Of a DNA stretch of 64,000 nucleotides, positions 54,626 through 63,958 are shown piece by piece. The stretch is from an uncultured Thiotrichales bacterium. Lineage in GTDB: Bacteria > Pseudomonadota > Gammaproteobacteria > Francisellales > CACEW01. How positions within the stretch are numbered: the stretch's first letter is position 1; each line of letters starts with the position of its first letter. The notes under the pieces were generated by a model, which was given only the letters and a program-made list of their open reading frames with translations, was not told the origin of the DNA and ran no database searches. Location: contig CAIQBE010000050.1 in assembly GCA_903870015.1 (NCBI GenBank), positions 180,764 through 244,763 of the forward strand. The letters are read 5' to 3'. The translations under genes were made by a program, and so were the position numbers.

Positions 54626-55858
54626 CTACATGATAACACAAGAAGATAAACAACCCTTTGGCGGAAGATCTGCTTTAGCGACAGAATTAACAGAAGTAGC
54701 ACCAGTTCCAAAAGTCAATGCTGACGAGCTCCCTAGCAAAGGCTGCGTAACATCAGATTTTTTGCCAACACCCACGGCATGTCGCACCGCAACAGGAAGA
54801 GGAGGAGCAGAAGAAGCAAAAGATGATGAGCCCCCACCCGAACCTGAAGAAGAATCAGACCAAAAAGAAGCACTTGAAGCAATAGCGGGCCTCAACGATA
54901 CCATCTTAGGAAAGCGCTCTTGAAATTCCCGCAAGCAATGTTGCGAAAAAACATGACCATATTGGCCATGACCATCAAATGCTAACACCATTTGCACTAA
55001 AACAAAATCCGCTTCTGCACTCATAGGAGCAGAGGGCATGCAACAAGCCAAAGCCACTGTGACATCATCAGAAGGCCCACATTGAAAATGTAGAGGCCAT
55101 GCAGAATCAGCATAATTCGCTATGGCCTCAGCGATTAAATCATAACGGCCAGCATCAATATATTTAAGAACATCAGAAGAATTAAAAATCCGAACTAACT
55201 CTGGCAAAGTCACCACATCAGAAAGACCATCCGTTGCAGCAAAAATAAACGCTTTTTGCCCTGGCGTAATCTGACCTGTTATAAAAGTGGGCGCATGACT
55301 ATGACCACCTGCAAAAGAAGAAGTAGCATAATCTCCCAAAGATCGTGACATCATCAAAGATGGCATACCAGCATTATCTAACAAACGACAACAACCATTC
55401 ATACCAACACTCTCAAGAAACCGTCGAGGAACCTCAGGGGCAACTGCGAACTCATATGCTGATTTTTTAAAAGGGTTATACGTGCTTGGATCAGGCAAAT
55501 GCATTCTGCCTGCGTTTAACATCTCAACTGACCAAATACCAGCAGCATCACACGTAGCCATATAGAGAGGTGAATCACCTATATAAGCAGCAACATATTG
55601 ACCATCAGGCAACACGACACACCCAGAAAACGTACTTCCAGAATGGTCATATCGAGAATCCGTCTTAAAAGAATCATGCAATGAATCTAAAAGAGCGGTG
55701 ATATTCTGCGTTAATGCAAAAATATTAGCCTCTGACTCAGGAATCGAAATCCGCCTCGCCACGCCAGCATCTTGATTAGGCTTACCAGATGGATATCGAA
55801 CCGACCGACCAAGCTGAAAATGATAATTTCTTTTCGTAACAAAACCAAAGTGAGACAC
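54626..55858 (-). CDS. Rearranged PP2C-like phosphatase with C-terminal CVIM
   Basis: 410-residue protein with PP2C-family motifs in an unusual order: PNQD (27-30), GSTFSG (74-79) and YIGDS (92-96), SRSLGDY (171-177), TDGLSDVV (209-216), SDDVTVAL (263-270), and only then LAFDGHGQYGH (292-302), which normally directly follows the first motif. Metal-binding aspartates D30, D210, D265 and D295 are present. A Ser/Gly/Ala-rich linker (about 325-395) leads to the tail KGCLSSCVIM; CVIM is a CaaX box identical to that of KRAS4B, with an extra Cys at 403. GTG start. Stand-alone, with no signal peptide. A host-directed lipidated phosphatase effector is inferred. Confidence 0.78.
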   Translation of the reverse strand: MSHFGFVTKRNYHFQLGRSVRYPSGKPNQDAGVARRISIPESEANIFALTQNITALLDSLHDSFKTDSRYDHSGSTFSGCVVLPDGQYVAAYIGDSPLYMATCDAAGIWSVEMLNAGRMHLPDPSTYNPFKKSAYEFAVAPEVPRRFLESVGMNGCCRLLDNAGMPSLMMSRSLGDYATSSFAGGHSHAPTFITGQITPGQKAFIFAATDGLSDVVTLPELVRIFNSSDVLKYIDAGRYDLIAEAIANYADSAWPLHFQCGPSDDVTVALACCMPSAPMSAEADFVLVQMVLAFDGHGQYGHVFSQHCLREFQERFPKMVSLRPAIASSASFWSDSSSGSGGGSSSFASSAPPLPVAVRHAVGVGKKSDVTQPLLGSSSALTFGTGATSVNSVAKADLPPKGCLSSCVIM

Positions 55859-56103
55859 AAAACCCCAAGTTTAAATAGTTATTTTATTTAAAAATACTAA
55901 AATAAAATAATATTGTCAAGATAAAAATCACTGAAATCCAGTTGAGTTCCAAAATTAGCCTAAACCCATGATAAATAGCACATTACAAAACCTCAGCCAA
56001 ATTCAAACCTCGGACAAGAAAATTTTAATATAAAAAATTAAAATTACATAATTTTTCAGACAGAATGATTGATCCAACCATACATCGTTTTTTTACTAAC
56101 GCC
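55859..56103. other. A/T-rich intergenic region
   Basis: 245 bp upstream of the PP2C-like gene and downstream of the ABC permease gene. Very A/T-rich; I see no gene, repeat or clear promoter in it. It presumably holds the promoter of the PP2C-like gene. Confidence 0.5.
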
Positions 56104-56874
56104 TCAACTCTTCAACTGCCCACGCCTGAGCAAATACATAATATAGCCATACAAAAGCAACGCCGACACGACAATCCCAAAAACCCCAAGCCACAAAGGC
56201 TCAGCGGGCTCTATCCCTAAAAGCGCATAACGAAAGCTATCAATCAGATAATGCACAGGATTTAAATACGCCACATAACGCCAACCTGAGCTTAAATCAT
56301 CGATACTGAAAAACACACCACCCAAATAAATCAACGGCGTTAAAATAAACGTGGGCACAATCACAAGATCATCAAATTTTTTGGCATAAATGCCATTCAA
56401 TAATCCCGCCAAAGAAAACACCACACTACATAATATAATCAAGAGCACGCTTAAAAAAATATGGACGATATAAAAATGCGCGAACATCAAACCAATCGCC
56501 ATGACAATAATACCCGTCAACAACCCACGCGCGACACCACCCAAGGTAAAGCCCAGAACAATCATCCAATTCGGCACAGGCGACACCAACAGCTCTTCGA
56601 TCGAGCGCACAAAACGCGCGCCATAAAATGAGCTTACGACATTAGAATAGGAATTGGTAATAATCGCCAACATTACCAAACCTGGGGTAATAAACACGGT
56701 ATAATTAAAGCCCCCCATCATACCGATTTTTGGCCCCATGACCGCACCAAATACTAAAAAGTACAAAACAGTCGTCACCGCCGATGGCAATAACGTCTGA
56801 ATCCAAATCCGCATAAAACGCACAATTTCTTTACGGATAATGCCGTAAAAAGCAATAGTGTAATAATTCATCAT
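56104..56874 (-). CDS. yadH: ABC-2 type transporter permease
   Basis: 256-residue inner-membrane protein with six membrane segments and the ABC-2 block SPVPNWMIVLGFTLGGVARG. It resembles YadH of E. coli, the permease of an exporter of unknown substrate. It overlaps its ATPase gene by 4 bp and is the last gene of the mutM-murD-fmt-yadG-yadH run. Confidence 0.88.
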   Translation of the reverse strand: MMNYYTIAFYGIIRKEIVRFMRIWIQTLLPSAVTTVLYFLVFGAVMGPKIGMMGGFNYTVFITPGLVMLAIITNSYSNVVSSFYGARFVRSIEELLVSPVPNWMIVLGFTLGGVARGLLTGIIVMAIGLMFAHFYIVHIFLSVLLIILCSVVFSLAGLLNGIYAKKFDDLVIVPTFILTPLIYLGGVFFSIDDLSSGWRYVAYLNPVHYLIDSFRYALLGIEPAEPLWLGVFGIVVSALLLYGYIMYLLRRGQLKS

Positions 56875-57788
56875 GAGCGATGCTCCTTTACTAATTTAAT
56901 AAACAACTGCTCCAAGCGATTGGACTCATTACGCATGCTAAGCACATTAATATTTTGCTGTTGCAAGGCTAAAAATAACGCATTCAAAGATTGCCCACGC
57001 GCAACATCAACCGCCAATTGATGTGCATTTAACAGCCTGCTTGGCCAAGGAATATTGGGAACATCTATCAATACTTCTTCAACATCTAAAATCAAGGTCT
57101 CTTGCTCCAATTCATGAATCAAATGACTCATGCTATCAATACGCACAATCTCACCACGATTGATAATCGCCAGATTACGACATAAATTTTCGGCCTCTTC
57201 CAAATAATGCGTAGTCAAAATAACCGTTAAACCTTGGCGATTAAGATCCACAAAAAAATCCCACATGAGCTTGCGTAGCTCAACATCAACCCCCGCTGTC
57301 GGCTCATCCAAAATCACAACCGCAGGATCATGAATTAAAGCACGCGCAATCATCAAACGTCGTTTCATCCCTCCCGATAACATGCGCGTCTGCTGATCCC
57401 GTTTATCAATAAGCTCTAATTTTTCCAAGAGCATTTGCGCTCGCCCCACCGCAACCTTGCGTGACATGCCATAATAACTGGCTTGAGTTAACAAAATTTG
57501 CAGCGGCGTTTCAAAAATATTGAGATTAATCTCTTGCGGCATCACGCCTAAAAAGCGCTTGGCATTAAAAGGATCCATCTCTAAATCATGGCCCATAATA
57601 CTGACAGAGCCGCCCGATTTAATCACAGTAGAACTGATGATACCAAGTGTGGTAGATTTACCCGCACCATTAGGACCCAGCAACGCAAAAAAATCCCCCT
57701 GCGCGACTTCAAAGCTAATGCCCTTCAAGGCTTGCACGCCATTTTTATACACTTTACTTAAGTTTTCAATTTTTAATGCTGCTACCAT
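56871..57788 (-). CDS. yadG: ABC transporter ATP-binding protein
   Basis: 305-residue ATPase: Walker A GPNGAGKST (about 38-46), signature LSGGMKRR, Walker B VVILDEPTAGVD, H-loop TTHYLEEAE. The last 80 residues are the short regulatory region of YadG/NodI-like proteins. It pairs with the following permease. It starts 13 bp after fmt. Confidence 0.9.
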   Translation of the reverse strand: MVAALKIENLSKVYKNGVQALKGISFEVAQGDFFALLGPNGAGKSTTLGIISSTVIKSGGSVSIMGHDLEMDPFNAKRFLGVMPQEINLNIFETPLQILLTQASYYGMSRKVAVGRAQMLLEKLELIDKRDQQTRMLSGGMKRRLMIARALIHDPAVVILDEPTAGVDVELRKLMWDFFVDLNRQGLTVILTTHYLEEAENLCRNLAIINRGEIVRIDSMSHLIHELEQETLILDVEEVLIDVPNIPWPSRLLNAHQLAVDVARGQSLNALFLALQQQNINVLSMRNESNRLEQLFIKLVKEHRS

Positions 57789-57801
57789 TTTTTAATCCTA
57801 G

Positions 57802-58737
57802 TTATGTAAATACACTACCTTCGACAAATAAATTTTTATGGCCATTTAAGAATTCGCGAATAGACAACATCTTTCCACCCGCTTTTTGCAAAGCCTCAAT
57901 ACGGATACGCCCAAGCGCTGCCTGCACTAAAATAAACTCGGGATTAATATCAATAATCTCACCCAAATGCCCACGCGAAGTCGTATCAATGACACTCACC
58001 TTACCGATTTTAAAAATCTCATCATTATACTCAACATAAGCCATGGGCCAAGGCGTAAATGCTCGCACCTTGCACTCAAGCGCCTGCGCCGACAAACTAA
58101 AATCCAGGCGCCCTTCCTCTTTGGTTAGTTTTTTCGCGTAGGTCATGTCGTATTCGGTTTGTGGAACGGCTTCTAAATGGCCTGCCTGCACCCCATCTAA
58201 GGCCTGCAACAAAGCCTCAGCACCCAAATGCGCCAAACGATCATGCAAAGTTTCTGAGGTATCACTTGGCAAAATATCAATCACTTTTTGCAACAAAATA
58301 GGGCCGGTATCAAGCCCCTCATCCATTTGCATAATACTCACCCCAGTGCGCGCATCACCGGCTTCAATAGCGCGCTGAATCGGCGCTGCACCACGCCAAC
58401 GCGGCAACAATGATACATGAATATTCCAACAACCCAATTTGGGAATACCAAGCACCGCTTTGGGGACCATCAAACCATAAGCGACCACAATCATCAGGTC
58501 GGCATTAAAGCCTTGCAACTGTGCTTGGATCTCGCCAGCTTTTAAAGTAAGCGGTTGCAACACTGTTAAGTTTTGAGTCTTGGCGAAGTGTTTGACGTCA
58601 CTCTCATGAAGTTTTTGCCCTCGGCCTGAAGGGCGATCGGGCTGAGTCAGTACCGCTAAAATTTCATGCTCTGAAGCGCATAATTTTTCTAATACTACTT
58701 TGGCAATCTCAGGCGTTCCAGCAAATAATAATTTCAT
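57802..58737 (-). CDS. fmt: Methionyl-tRNA formyltransferase
   Basis: 311-residue enzyme formylating initiator Met-tRNA. Formyl-binding region: MKLLFAGTPEIAK at the N-terminus, SLLPRWRGAAPIQRAI with the SLLP signature near 108, and the catalytic block TGVSIMQMDEGLDTGPIL. The C-terminal OB-like domain is complete. The ATG at 58737 has GGAG 5 nt upstream. def is not adjacent. Confidence 0.95.
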   Translation of the reverse strand: MKLLFAGTPEIAKVVLEKLCASEHEILAVLTQPDRPSGRGQKLHESDVKHFAKTQNLTVLQPLTLKAGEIQAQLQGFNADLMIVVAYGLMVPKAVLGIPKLGCWNIHVSLLPRWRGAAPIQRAIEAGDARTGVSIMQMDEGLDTGPILLQKVIDILPSDTSETLHDRLAHLGAEALLQALDGVQAGHLEAVPQTEYDMTYAKKLTKEEGRLDFSLSAQALECKVRAFTPWPMAYVEYNDEIFKIGKVSVIDTTSRGHLGEIIDINPEFILVQAALGRIRIEALQKAGGKMLSIREFLNGHKNLFVEGSVFT

Positions 58738-58808
58738 AACCACTCCAAAGGAAGTTTAATTGGGCCCTGGATCCTGATGAATGCTACGCATTATCAGGAC
58801 GACGGTTA

Positions 58809-60155
58809 TTATAAATCCTGATGCCTCGAAGGCAAAGCCATCACTCGCGCTGCAAACTCATCACCACGATGACTATAATTTTTAAACATATCAAAACTTG
58901 CACACGCCGGGGAAAACAACACCACATCATCGGCCTTCGAAAAAGCATGAGCCTTGGCAATCACATCATCTAAATCATCGGCAAACTCATAAGACACTTC
59001 ATGCAAAGCCTGGGCAATCATCGCTTTATCCTGACCAAAAATAATTGCATGGGCGATATGAACTGTAACCGCTTCGCGCAATAAAGTAAAATCTTGATCC
59101 TTACCCACGCCCCCTAAAACTAAAATAATCCGCCCCTGTGCATGTAAAGCCATGCCCTTAATAGCCGCAATAGTTGCGCCAGTATTAGTCCCCTTAGAAT
59201 CATCAATCCAATGCACGCCATCCACAGTGCGAACCAAGGCACAACGATGCGGCAAGCCCTTAAAGTGTTTCAATACCTCTAATTGTGGAACAAGATCTAA
59301 TTGCAAGGGCGCCGTGACCGCCAACGCACTTAAGGCATTCAACACATTGTGCTCACCATGCAAGCCCGAGCCGAGATGCGCTACAGGCAACAAACGCTGA
59401 GCCCCTCGAGCAAGATAGCGCTGCCCATTAACTTCAAGCACGCCAAAATCATGCGCCTCCTCGGGGACATCATTATCAAAAGTATAGCTAACTTGCGTTG
59501 GCGCACTATGATATTTGATTCCTCTAAAATATACCGGATGCTGACAATTCAAATATAACCGCTCTTTCGCTAATTGATAATTAACGATATCACCATGACG
59601 ATCTAAATGATCTGGGCTAATATTTAAAACCACACCCACAAGACAGCTAAAATTTTCCAACAACTCTAATTGAAAACTCGATAATTCCAAAACATAATAA
59701 TCAGGTACCGGCAAATCTAACAAAGCTAAAGCAGGAACACCAATATTCCCTCCAACCAAGGCTCTAAAACCCGTAGCATTAATCATCTGACCTACCAAAG
59801 TAGTTACAGTACTTTTGGCGTTCGTCCCCGTAATACCTATAATGGGAGCCTGCGCATAATGATAAAATAATTCAATATCACCATGAATGGGAATGCCTTG
59901 ACGCCGGGCTTCAAGGACAATCGGGGTATCCAGCGACAACCCAGGACTCATCAAGACCACATCAATATCATCTAAAATTTCAAAAGGTAATGCACCCAAA
60001 TAATAGGTTAAATCGGGAAATTTACCCTTAAGGTCATGCACATCTAAATCCACACGCGTATCAAAGGCCACAACCGTGACACCAGAGCGCTTACGCAAGA
60101 ACTCAATCATGCTTAGCCCCGTCATCCCCAAACCAATCACCAAATAATGTTGCAT
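58809..60155 (-). CDS. murD: UDP-N-acetylmuramoyl-L-alanine:D-glutamate ligase
   Basis: 448-residue Mur ligase adding D-glutamate in peptidoglycan synthesis. N-terminal Rossmann part VIGLGMTGLSMIEFL, ATP loop GITGTNAKSTVTTL (about 108), HNVLNALSALA and WIDDSKGTNTGAT further on. Start at 60155 with AGGTG upstream, 2 bp after the mutM stop. It lies outside the usual dcw cluster; the rest of that cluster is not in the window. Confidence 0.95.
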   Translation of the reverse strand: MQHYLVIGLGMTGLSMIEFLRKRSGVTVVAFDTRVDLDVHDLKGKFPDLTYYLGALPFEILDDIDVVLMSPGLSLDTPIVLEARRQGIPIHGDIELFYHYAQAPIIGITGTNAKSTVTTLVGQMINATGFRALVGGNIGVPALALLDLPVPDYYVLELSSFQLELLENFSCLVGVVLNISPDHLDRHGDIVNYQLAKERLYLNCQHPVYFRGIKYHSAPTQVSYTFDNDVPEEAHDFGVLEVNGQRYLARGAQRLLPVAHLGSGLHGEHNVLNALSALAVTAPLQLDLVPQLEVLKHFKGLPHRCALVRTVDGVHWIDDSKGTNTGATIAAIKGMALHAQGRIILVLGGVGKDQDFTLLREAVTVHIAHAIIFGQDKAMIAQALHEVSYEFADDLDDVIAKAHAFSKADDVVLFSPACASFDMFKNYSHRGDEFAARVMALPSRHQDL

Positions 60156-60157
60156 AA

Positions 60158-60970
60158 TCACACCTGACACTGTTGACAAAATACCGTACTACGATTGTTT
60201 AAACGAATTTCAGTGAGTAGCATAGCACAATTAACACAAGGCTGGCTCTTGCGGCCATACACTAAAAGTTCATGCCGAAAATAGCCAGGACGACCATCGC
60301 TTTGTAAAAAATCCTTAAGCGTGGTGCCCCCTGCCTTAATCGCCTTAGCTAACACATACTTAATATTTTGCACTAAAATATCACATTCGGGAAGGCTTAA
60401 GCTGTTGGCTGGACGCTCAGGATGAAGGCTACTTAAAAACAAAGCTTCATTGGCATAAATATTACCTACACCGACGACCACATGGGCATCCATAATGGCG
60501 AGCTTAATCGGCCTGGCTGTTGCTTTTAACTTTTCCACTAAATACGCCGCAGAAAAATCCGCCGTCAAGGGCTCTGGCCCCAAAGCCATTAATAACTTAT
60601 GCGCCGTAATATCATCTGTCCACAAAATCGCACCAAAACGCCGCGGATCAGTGAAGCGAATAAGAACCTTTGATGCGAGCTCAATATCAACATGATCATG
60701 TTTTTGCGGCGGCAAATATTCCTGCAATACTCGCACCACACCAGACATCCCCAAATGCATGATCATAACGCCGTTATTAAAACGCCATAACAAATATTTA
60801 CTACGCCGATCAATCCCCAATATTTTTTGGCCCTGTAACATCGACTCTAAACGAGCAGGAATCAGCCAACGCAAACGCCGCTCACGGATATGCATCTGCG
60901 TCACAACCTGCCCCTCACAATAAGGCAAAATCCCTTGGCGCGTGGTCTCAACTTCTGGAAGTTCAGGCAT
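60158..60970 (-). CDS. mutM: Formamidopyrimidine-DNA glycosylase
   Basis: 270-residue base-excision repair glycosylase removing 8-oxoguanine. The start at 60970 is required: the mature protein begins PELPEVETTRQG, with P2 the catalytic nucleophile and E3 the general acid. The helix-two-turn-helix region (VGNIYANEALF) and the C-terminal zinc finger (CVNC...CQQC) are intact. It heads the run mutM-murD-fmt-yadG-yadH. Confidence 0.95.
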   Translation of the reverse strand: MPELPEVETTRQGILPYCEGQVVTQMHIRERRLRWLIPARLESMLQGQKILGIDRRSKYLLWRFNNGVMIMHLGMSGVVRVLQEYLPPQKHDHVDIELASKVLIRFTDPRRFGAILWTDDITAHKLLMALGPEPLTADFSAAYLVEKLKATARPIKLAIMDAHVVVGVGNIYANEALFLSSLHPERPANSLSLPECDILVQNIKYVLAKAIKAGGTTLKDFLQSDGRPGYFRHELLVYGRKSQPCVNCAMLLTEIRLNNRSTVFCQQCQV

Positions 60971-61051
60971 AGGAATCATCAAATAAATTTTGGGGATATT
61001 ATAACATAGCAGCCAACGCAGTCACACCAGAACAAAATACAGCCTAAATGA

Positions 61052-61080
61052 TTGACTTTCGGATTACTCCTTGATAAAAT
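61052..61080 (+). promoter_or_regulatory. Promoter of the toxin-antitoxin pair
   Basis: TTGACT (61052-61057), 17 bp, TAAAAT (61075-61080), 31 bp before the antitoxin ATG. AbrB-type antitoxins usually repress their own promoter; I see no clear palindromic operator. Confidence 0.7.
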
Positions 61081-61111
61081 GTAAGAAATTATTAAAAAAG
61101 TAAGGAAAACC

Positions 61112-61357
61112 ATGACAACCACAACATTGACAAGTAAGGGACAGTTAACACTTCCAAAGGCAATTCGGTCGTTTTTGAAGCTGGAAACCGGCCATAAAAT
61201 TGAATTTGTAATTTCAGAGCATAACGAGGTCTTGCTAAAGCCACGAAAAGTGGGGCTTGATGCTATTTACGGCATAGCGCATACCAAAAAAAAAGCCTCC
61301 TTGGAAGATATCGATGCTGCAATTACCAGCTACCATAAGGATAAACGCAAAAAATGA
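61112..61357 (+). CDS. vapB: AbrB/MazE-type antitoxin (VapB-like)
   Basis: 81-residue DNA-binding antitoxin with an N-terminal SpoVT/AbrB swapped-hairpin domain (LTSKGQLTLPKAIRSFLKL). A basic/acidic C-terminal tail would wrap the toxin. Overlaps the toxin gene by 4 bp, as usual for such modules. AAGGAAA precedes the ATG. Confidence 0.9.
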   Translation: MTTTTLTSKGQLTLPKAIRSFLKLETGHKIEFVISEHNEVLLKPRKVGLDAIYGIAHTKKKASLEDIDAAITSYHKDKRKK

Positions 61358-61737
61358 AAGCGCTAGACACTAATGTATTAGTTCGCTTATTGACACGAGA
61401 CGATGAGGCACAAGCTAAAAAAGCTTACGCTTATGTTAAAAAAAATCAACCAGTTCTAATCAACCACATCGTACTCTGCGAAACAATGTGGGTTTTAGCA
61501 AAGCTATATGAACACACCAAAACTGAAATTGTTAAAATACTCGATAACATGCTACTCAGTGACATTTTTGTTATTGCTGAAAATGACATCGTATGGGCAG
61601 CCCTGAATGAATTTCAGAATCATACCGCGGAATTTTCTGACATACTAATTGGCCACATCAATCATAAAAACAATGCGATCACCGCAACTTTTGATAAAAA
61701 AGCTGCACGCATACGTTACTTTGAGCACCTTGCCTAA
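61354..61737 (+). CDS. vapC: PIN-domain ribonuclease toxin (VapC-like)
   Basis: 127-residue PIN-domain RNase. The four acidic active-site residues are visible: D5 (ALDTNVLVRLL), E43 (CETMWVL), D96 (FSDILIG) and D114 (TFDKKA), so the toxin looks active. VapC toxins cleave tRNA or rRNA; the target is unknown. Its last 4 bp overlap the end of uvrC on the other strand. Confidence 0.9.
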   Translation: MKALDTNVLVRLLTRDDEAQAKKAYAYVKKNQPVLINHIVLCETMWVLAKLYEHTKTEIVKILDNMLLSDIFVIAENDIVWAALNEFQNHTAEFSDILIGHINHKNNAITATFDKKAARIRYFEHLA

Positions 61738-63572
61738 ACCATACTTTGCTGCAAAGTCTGATACACCAACAGCGCTAACTCTCGGCTCACGCCTGGAACT
61801 TTCGCAAGCTCATCCACACTAGCGCGACTGACTTCTTGCCAACCGCCAAAGTATTTTAAAATTGCTTGACGACGCTTTGCGCCGATGCCAGAAATATCAT
61901 CCAAAGCCGAACCCTGACTTTTTTTCGCGCGTTGTTTACGATGCCCCGTAATCGCAAAACGATGAGCCTCATCACGCACCTGCTGAATTAACAAAAATGC
62001 AGGATCATGGGTATCTAAGATCAAAGGGTCAGGATGTCCTGGCAACCATAAGAACTCTTTGCCAGGCTTACGCTCAACGCCCTTAGCCACACCAATCAAC
62101 TGCACGCCTTGAATCTCAAGCTCATGTAACACAGCAATCGCCTCAGACAACTGCCCTTTGCCACCGTCAATCAACACCACCTCAGGGAAAGCCGCGGCCT
62201 CATCACGCAAGCGCTTAAAGCGCCGGAGCAACACTTGACGCATTGCCGCATAATCATCTCCAGGGGTAATGCCTTCGATATTAAAACGCCGATAGGCTTG
62301 TTTATTCGCACCATTCTCATCAAAAACCACACACGATGCCACAATTTGCTGACCCATGGTATGGCTAATATCAAAACATTCAATACGGGCAATAGACTTA
62401 TCAAGATGCAAACGCACCTGCAGCGCCGCTAGGCGCTCTTTAATCCGCACATCCATAACTAGCTGCCGAGACAAGGCATCGCGAGCATTCATCAAGCCCA
62501 TCTCTAACCACTGTTTTTTAACCCCCGTGGCTTTGATCAAAAACTTTGGCATACAACCATGTTGCGCCTCAAAAAAATCGCGCAAATCTTGCGACACATC
62601 GATAGCTTGCGACATCATAATCTCTTGCGGCAAACTATTTTGACCAAAGCCCGCAAAGTAATAATGCTCAATAAAAGCTTCTACAATACTAGCCTCAGCA
62701 TCAAACTCATTACCCTCTACAAAATACGAACGCTGACCCAAAATATTACCCGCACGCACATACAGCACCGCCACGCAGAAATGCTGATGCTCACGGGCAA
62801 TCGCAATCACATCGGCATCAAGATCCAGCGCGGTGCTGATAATCTGCCGCTCTTGTAATTCCCTTAAATTTTTCAGCTGATCCCGCAAACGCGCCGCTTC
62901 TTCAAAATGCAGTAAATTGGATTCTTGCTCCATTTGCGCAGCTAACTGATGCAAAATCACCTGACTCTTGCCCTTTAAAAAATCTTTAACACGTACAACA
63001 TCTTCGGCGTATTGCGCCTCTGTAATAAACCCAACACAAGGCGCACTGCAGCGCTTAATCTGATATTCCAGACAAGGCCGGCTTCTATTAGCAAAATAAA
63101 CATCACTACACGAGCGCAGACGAAACACTTTATGCAATAAATTCAGCGTGTCTTTGAGCGCTGGCATCGAAGGGTATGGCCCAAAATAATCACCATGCTT
63201 TAAAGTCTTAGCACGCACACCACCCAGGCGCGGAAAATTTTTATGATGACTTAGGACCAAATACGGATAGCTTTTATCATCCCGAAACAAAATATTATAA
63301 GGCGGATGATGTTTTTTAATAAGATTACTTTCAAGAATCAGCGCCTCACGCTCACTTGGCGTCAGCGTAATTTCAATATCGACAATTTTACTAACCAAGT
63401 GCCGAGTCTTTGAGTCATCATGCTCACGCTTAAAATAACTGCTAACGCGCTTTTTTAAATCCTTGGCTTTACCCACATACAAAATAGCATGATGCGCATC
63501 GAGCATGCGATAGACACCCGGCCCATGCGGCAGACCTTTTAACAAAAGCTCAAGATGTTCTGTCATAGGCAT
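61734..63572 (-). CDS. uvrC: Excinuclease ABC subunit C
   Basis: 612-residue nucleotide-excision repair nuclease. GIY-YIG domain at the N-terminus (GPGVYRML...ILYVGKAKDL), a Cys-containing region (CSAPCVGFI), a UVR UvrB-binding helix pair (about 200-235), an RNase H-like 5' nuclease domain (IECFDISHTMG, VVLIDGGKGQL), and two helix-hairpin-helix motifs at the end. It begins 5 bp after erpA, so they are co-transcribed. Confidence 0.96.
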   Translation of the reverse strand: MPMTEHLELLLKGLPHGPGVYRMLDAHHAILYVGKAKDLKKRVSSYFKREHDDSKTRHLVSKIVDIEITLTPSEREALILESNLIKKHHPPYNILFRDDKSYPYLVLSHHKNFPRLGGVRAKTLKHGDYFGPYPSMPALKDTLNLLHKVFRLRSCSDVYFANRSRPCLEYQIKRCSAPCVGFITEAQYAEDVVRVKDFLKGKSQVILHQLAAQMEQESNLLHFEEAARLRDQLKNLRELQERQIISTALDLDADVIAIAREHQHFCVAVLYVRAGNILGQRSYFVEGNEFDAEASIVEAFIEHYYFAGFGQNSLPQEIMMSQAIDVSQDLRDFFEAQHGCMPKFLIKATGVKKQWLEMGLMNARDALSRQLVMDVRIKERLAALQVRLHLDKSIARIECFDISHTMGQQIVASCVVFDENGANKQAYRRFNIEGITPGDDYAAMRQVLLRRFKRLRDEAAAFPEVVLIDGGKGQLSEAIAVLHELEIQGVQLIGVAKGVERKPGKEFLWLPGHPDPLILDTHDPAFLLIQQVRDEAHRFAITGHRKQRAKKSQGSALDDISGIGAKRRQAILKYFGGWQEVSRASVDELAKVPGVSRELALLVYQTLQQSMV

Positions 63573-63577
63573 TTAAA

Positions 63578-63907
63578 TTACACCGAAAATGACGATCCGC
63601 AACCACAGGTCGTTTTGGCATTAGGATTACGAATCACAAAACGCTCGCCATTAACATCACTGACATAATCAATTTCAGCACCGACGAGGTACTGAAAACT
63701 CATAGGATCAATTAATAACGTCACCTGCTGATTTTCAATAGCAGTATCTTCTTCAGACTGCGCCTCATCAAAAGTAAAGCCATATTCAAAGCCAGAACAG
63801 CCCCCACCCGTAATATAAGCCCGAAACTTAAGTGCCGGGTTATTTTCCTCTTCTAATAGACTTTTGACCTTAAGCGCCGCACTATCTGTAAAAACGATCG
63901 ATGTCAT
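63578..63907 (-). CDS. erpA: Iron-sulfur cluster insertion protein ErpA
   Basis: 109-residue A-type carrier delivering 4Fe-4S clusters to targets such as IspG-type or respiratory enzymes. The three cluster cysteines are in [11 protein letters not shown] and the C-terminal [15 protein letters not shown] precedes the ATG. It has its own promoter and is followed by uvrC. Confidence 0.95.
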   Translation of the reverse strand: MTSIVFTDSAALKVKSLLEEENNPALKFRAYITGGGCSGFEYGFTFDEAQSEEDTAIENQQVTLLIDPMSFQYLVGAEIDYVSDVNGERFVIRNPNAKTTCGCGSSFSV

Positions 63908-63928
63908 AAAAAACTCCTTAATACCGCT

Positions 63929-63958
63929 ATTCTAACGCATTTCCCCCACAAAGGACAA
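63929..63958 (-). promoter_or_regulatory. Promoter of erpA-uvrC
   Basis: On the minus strand TTGTCC (63953-63958), 18 bp, TAGAAT (63929-63934), 22 bp before the erpA ATG. Confidence 0.65.
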
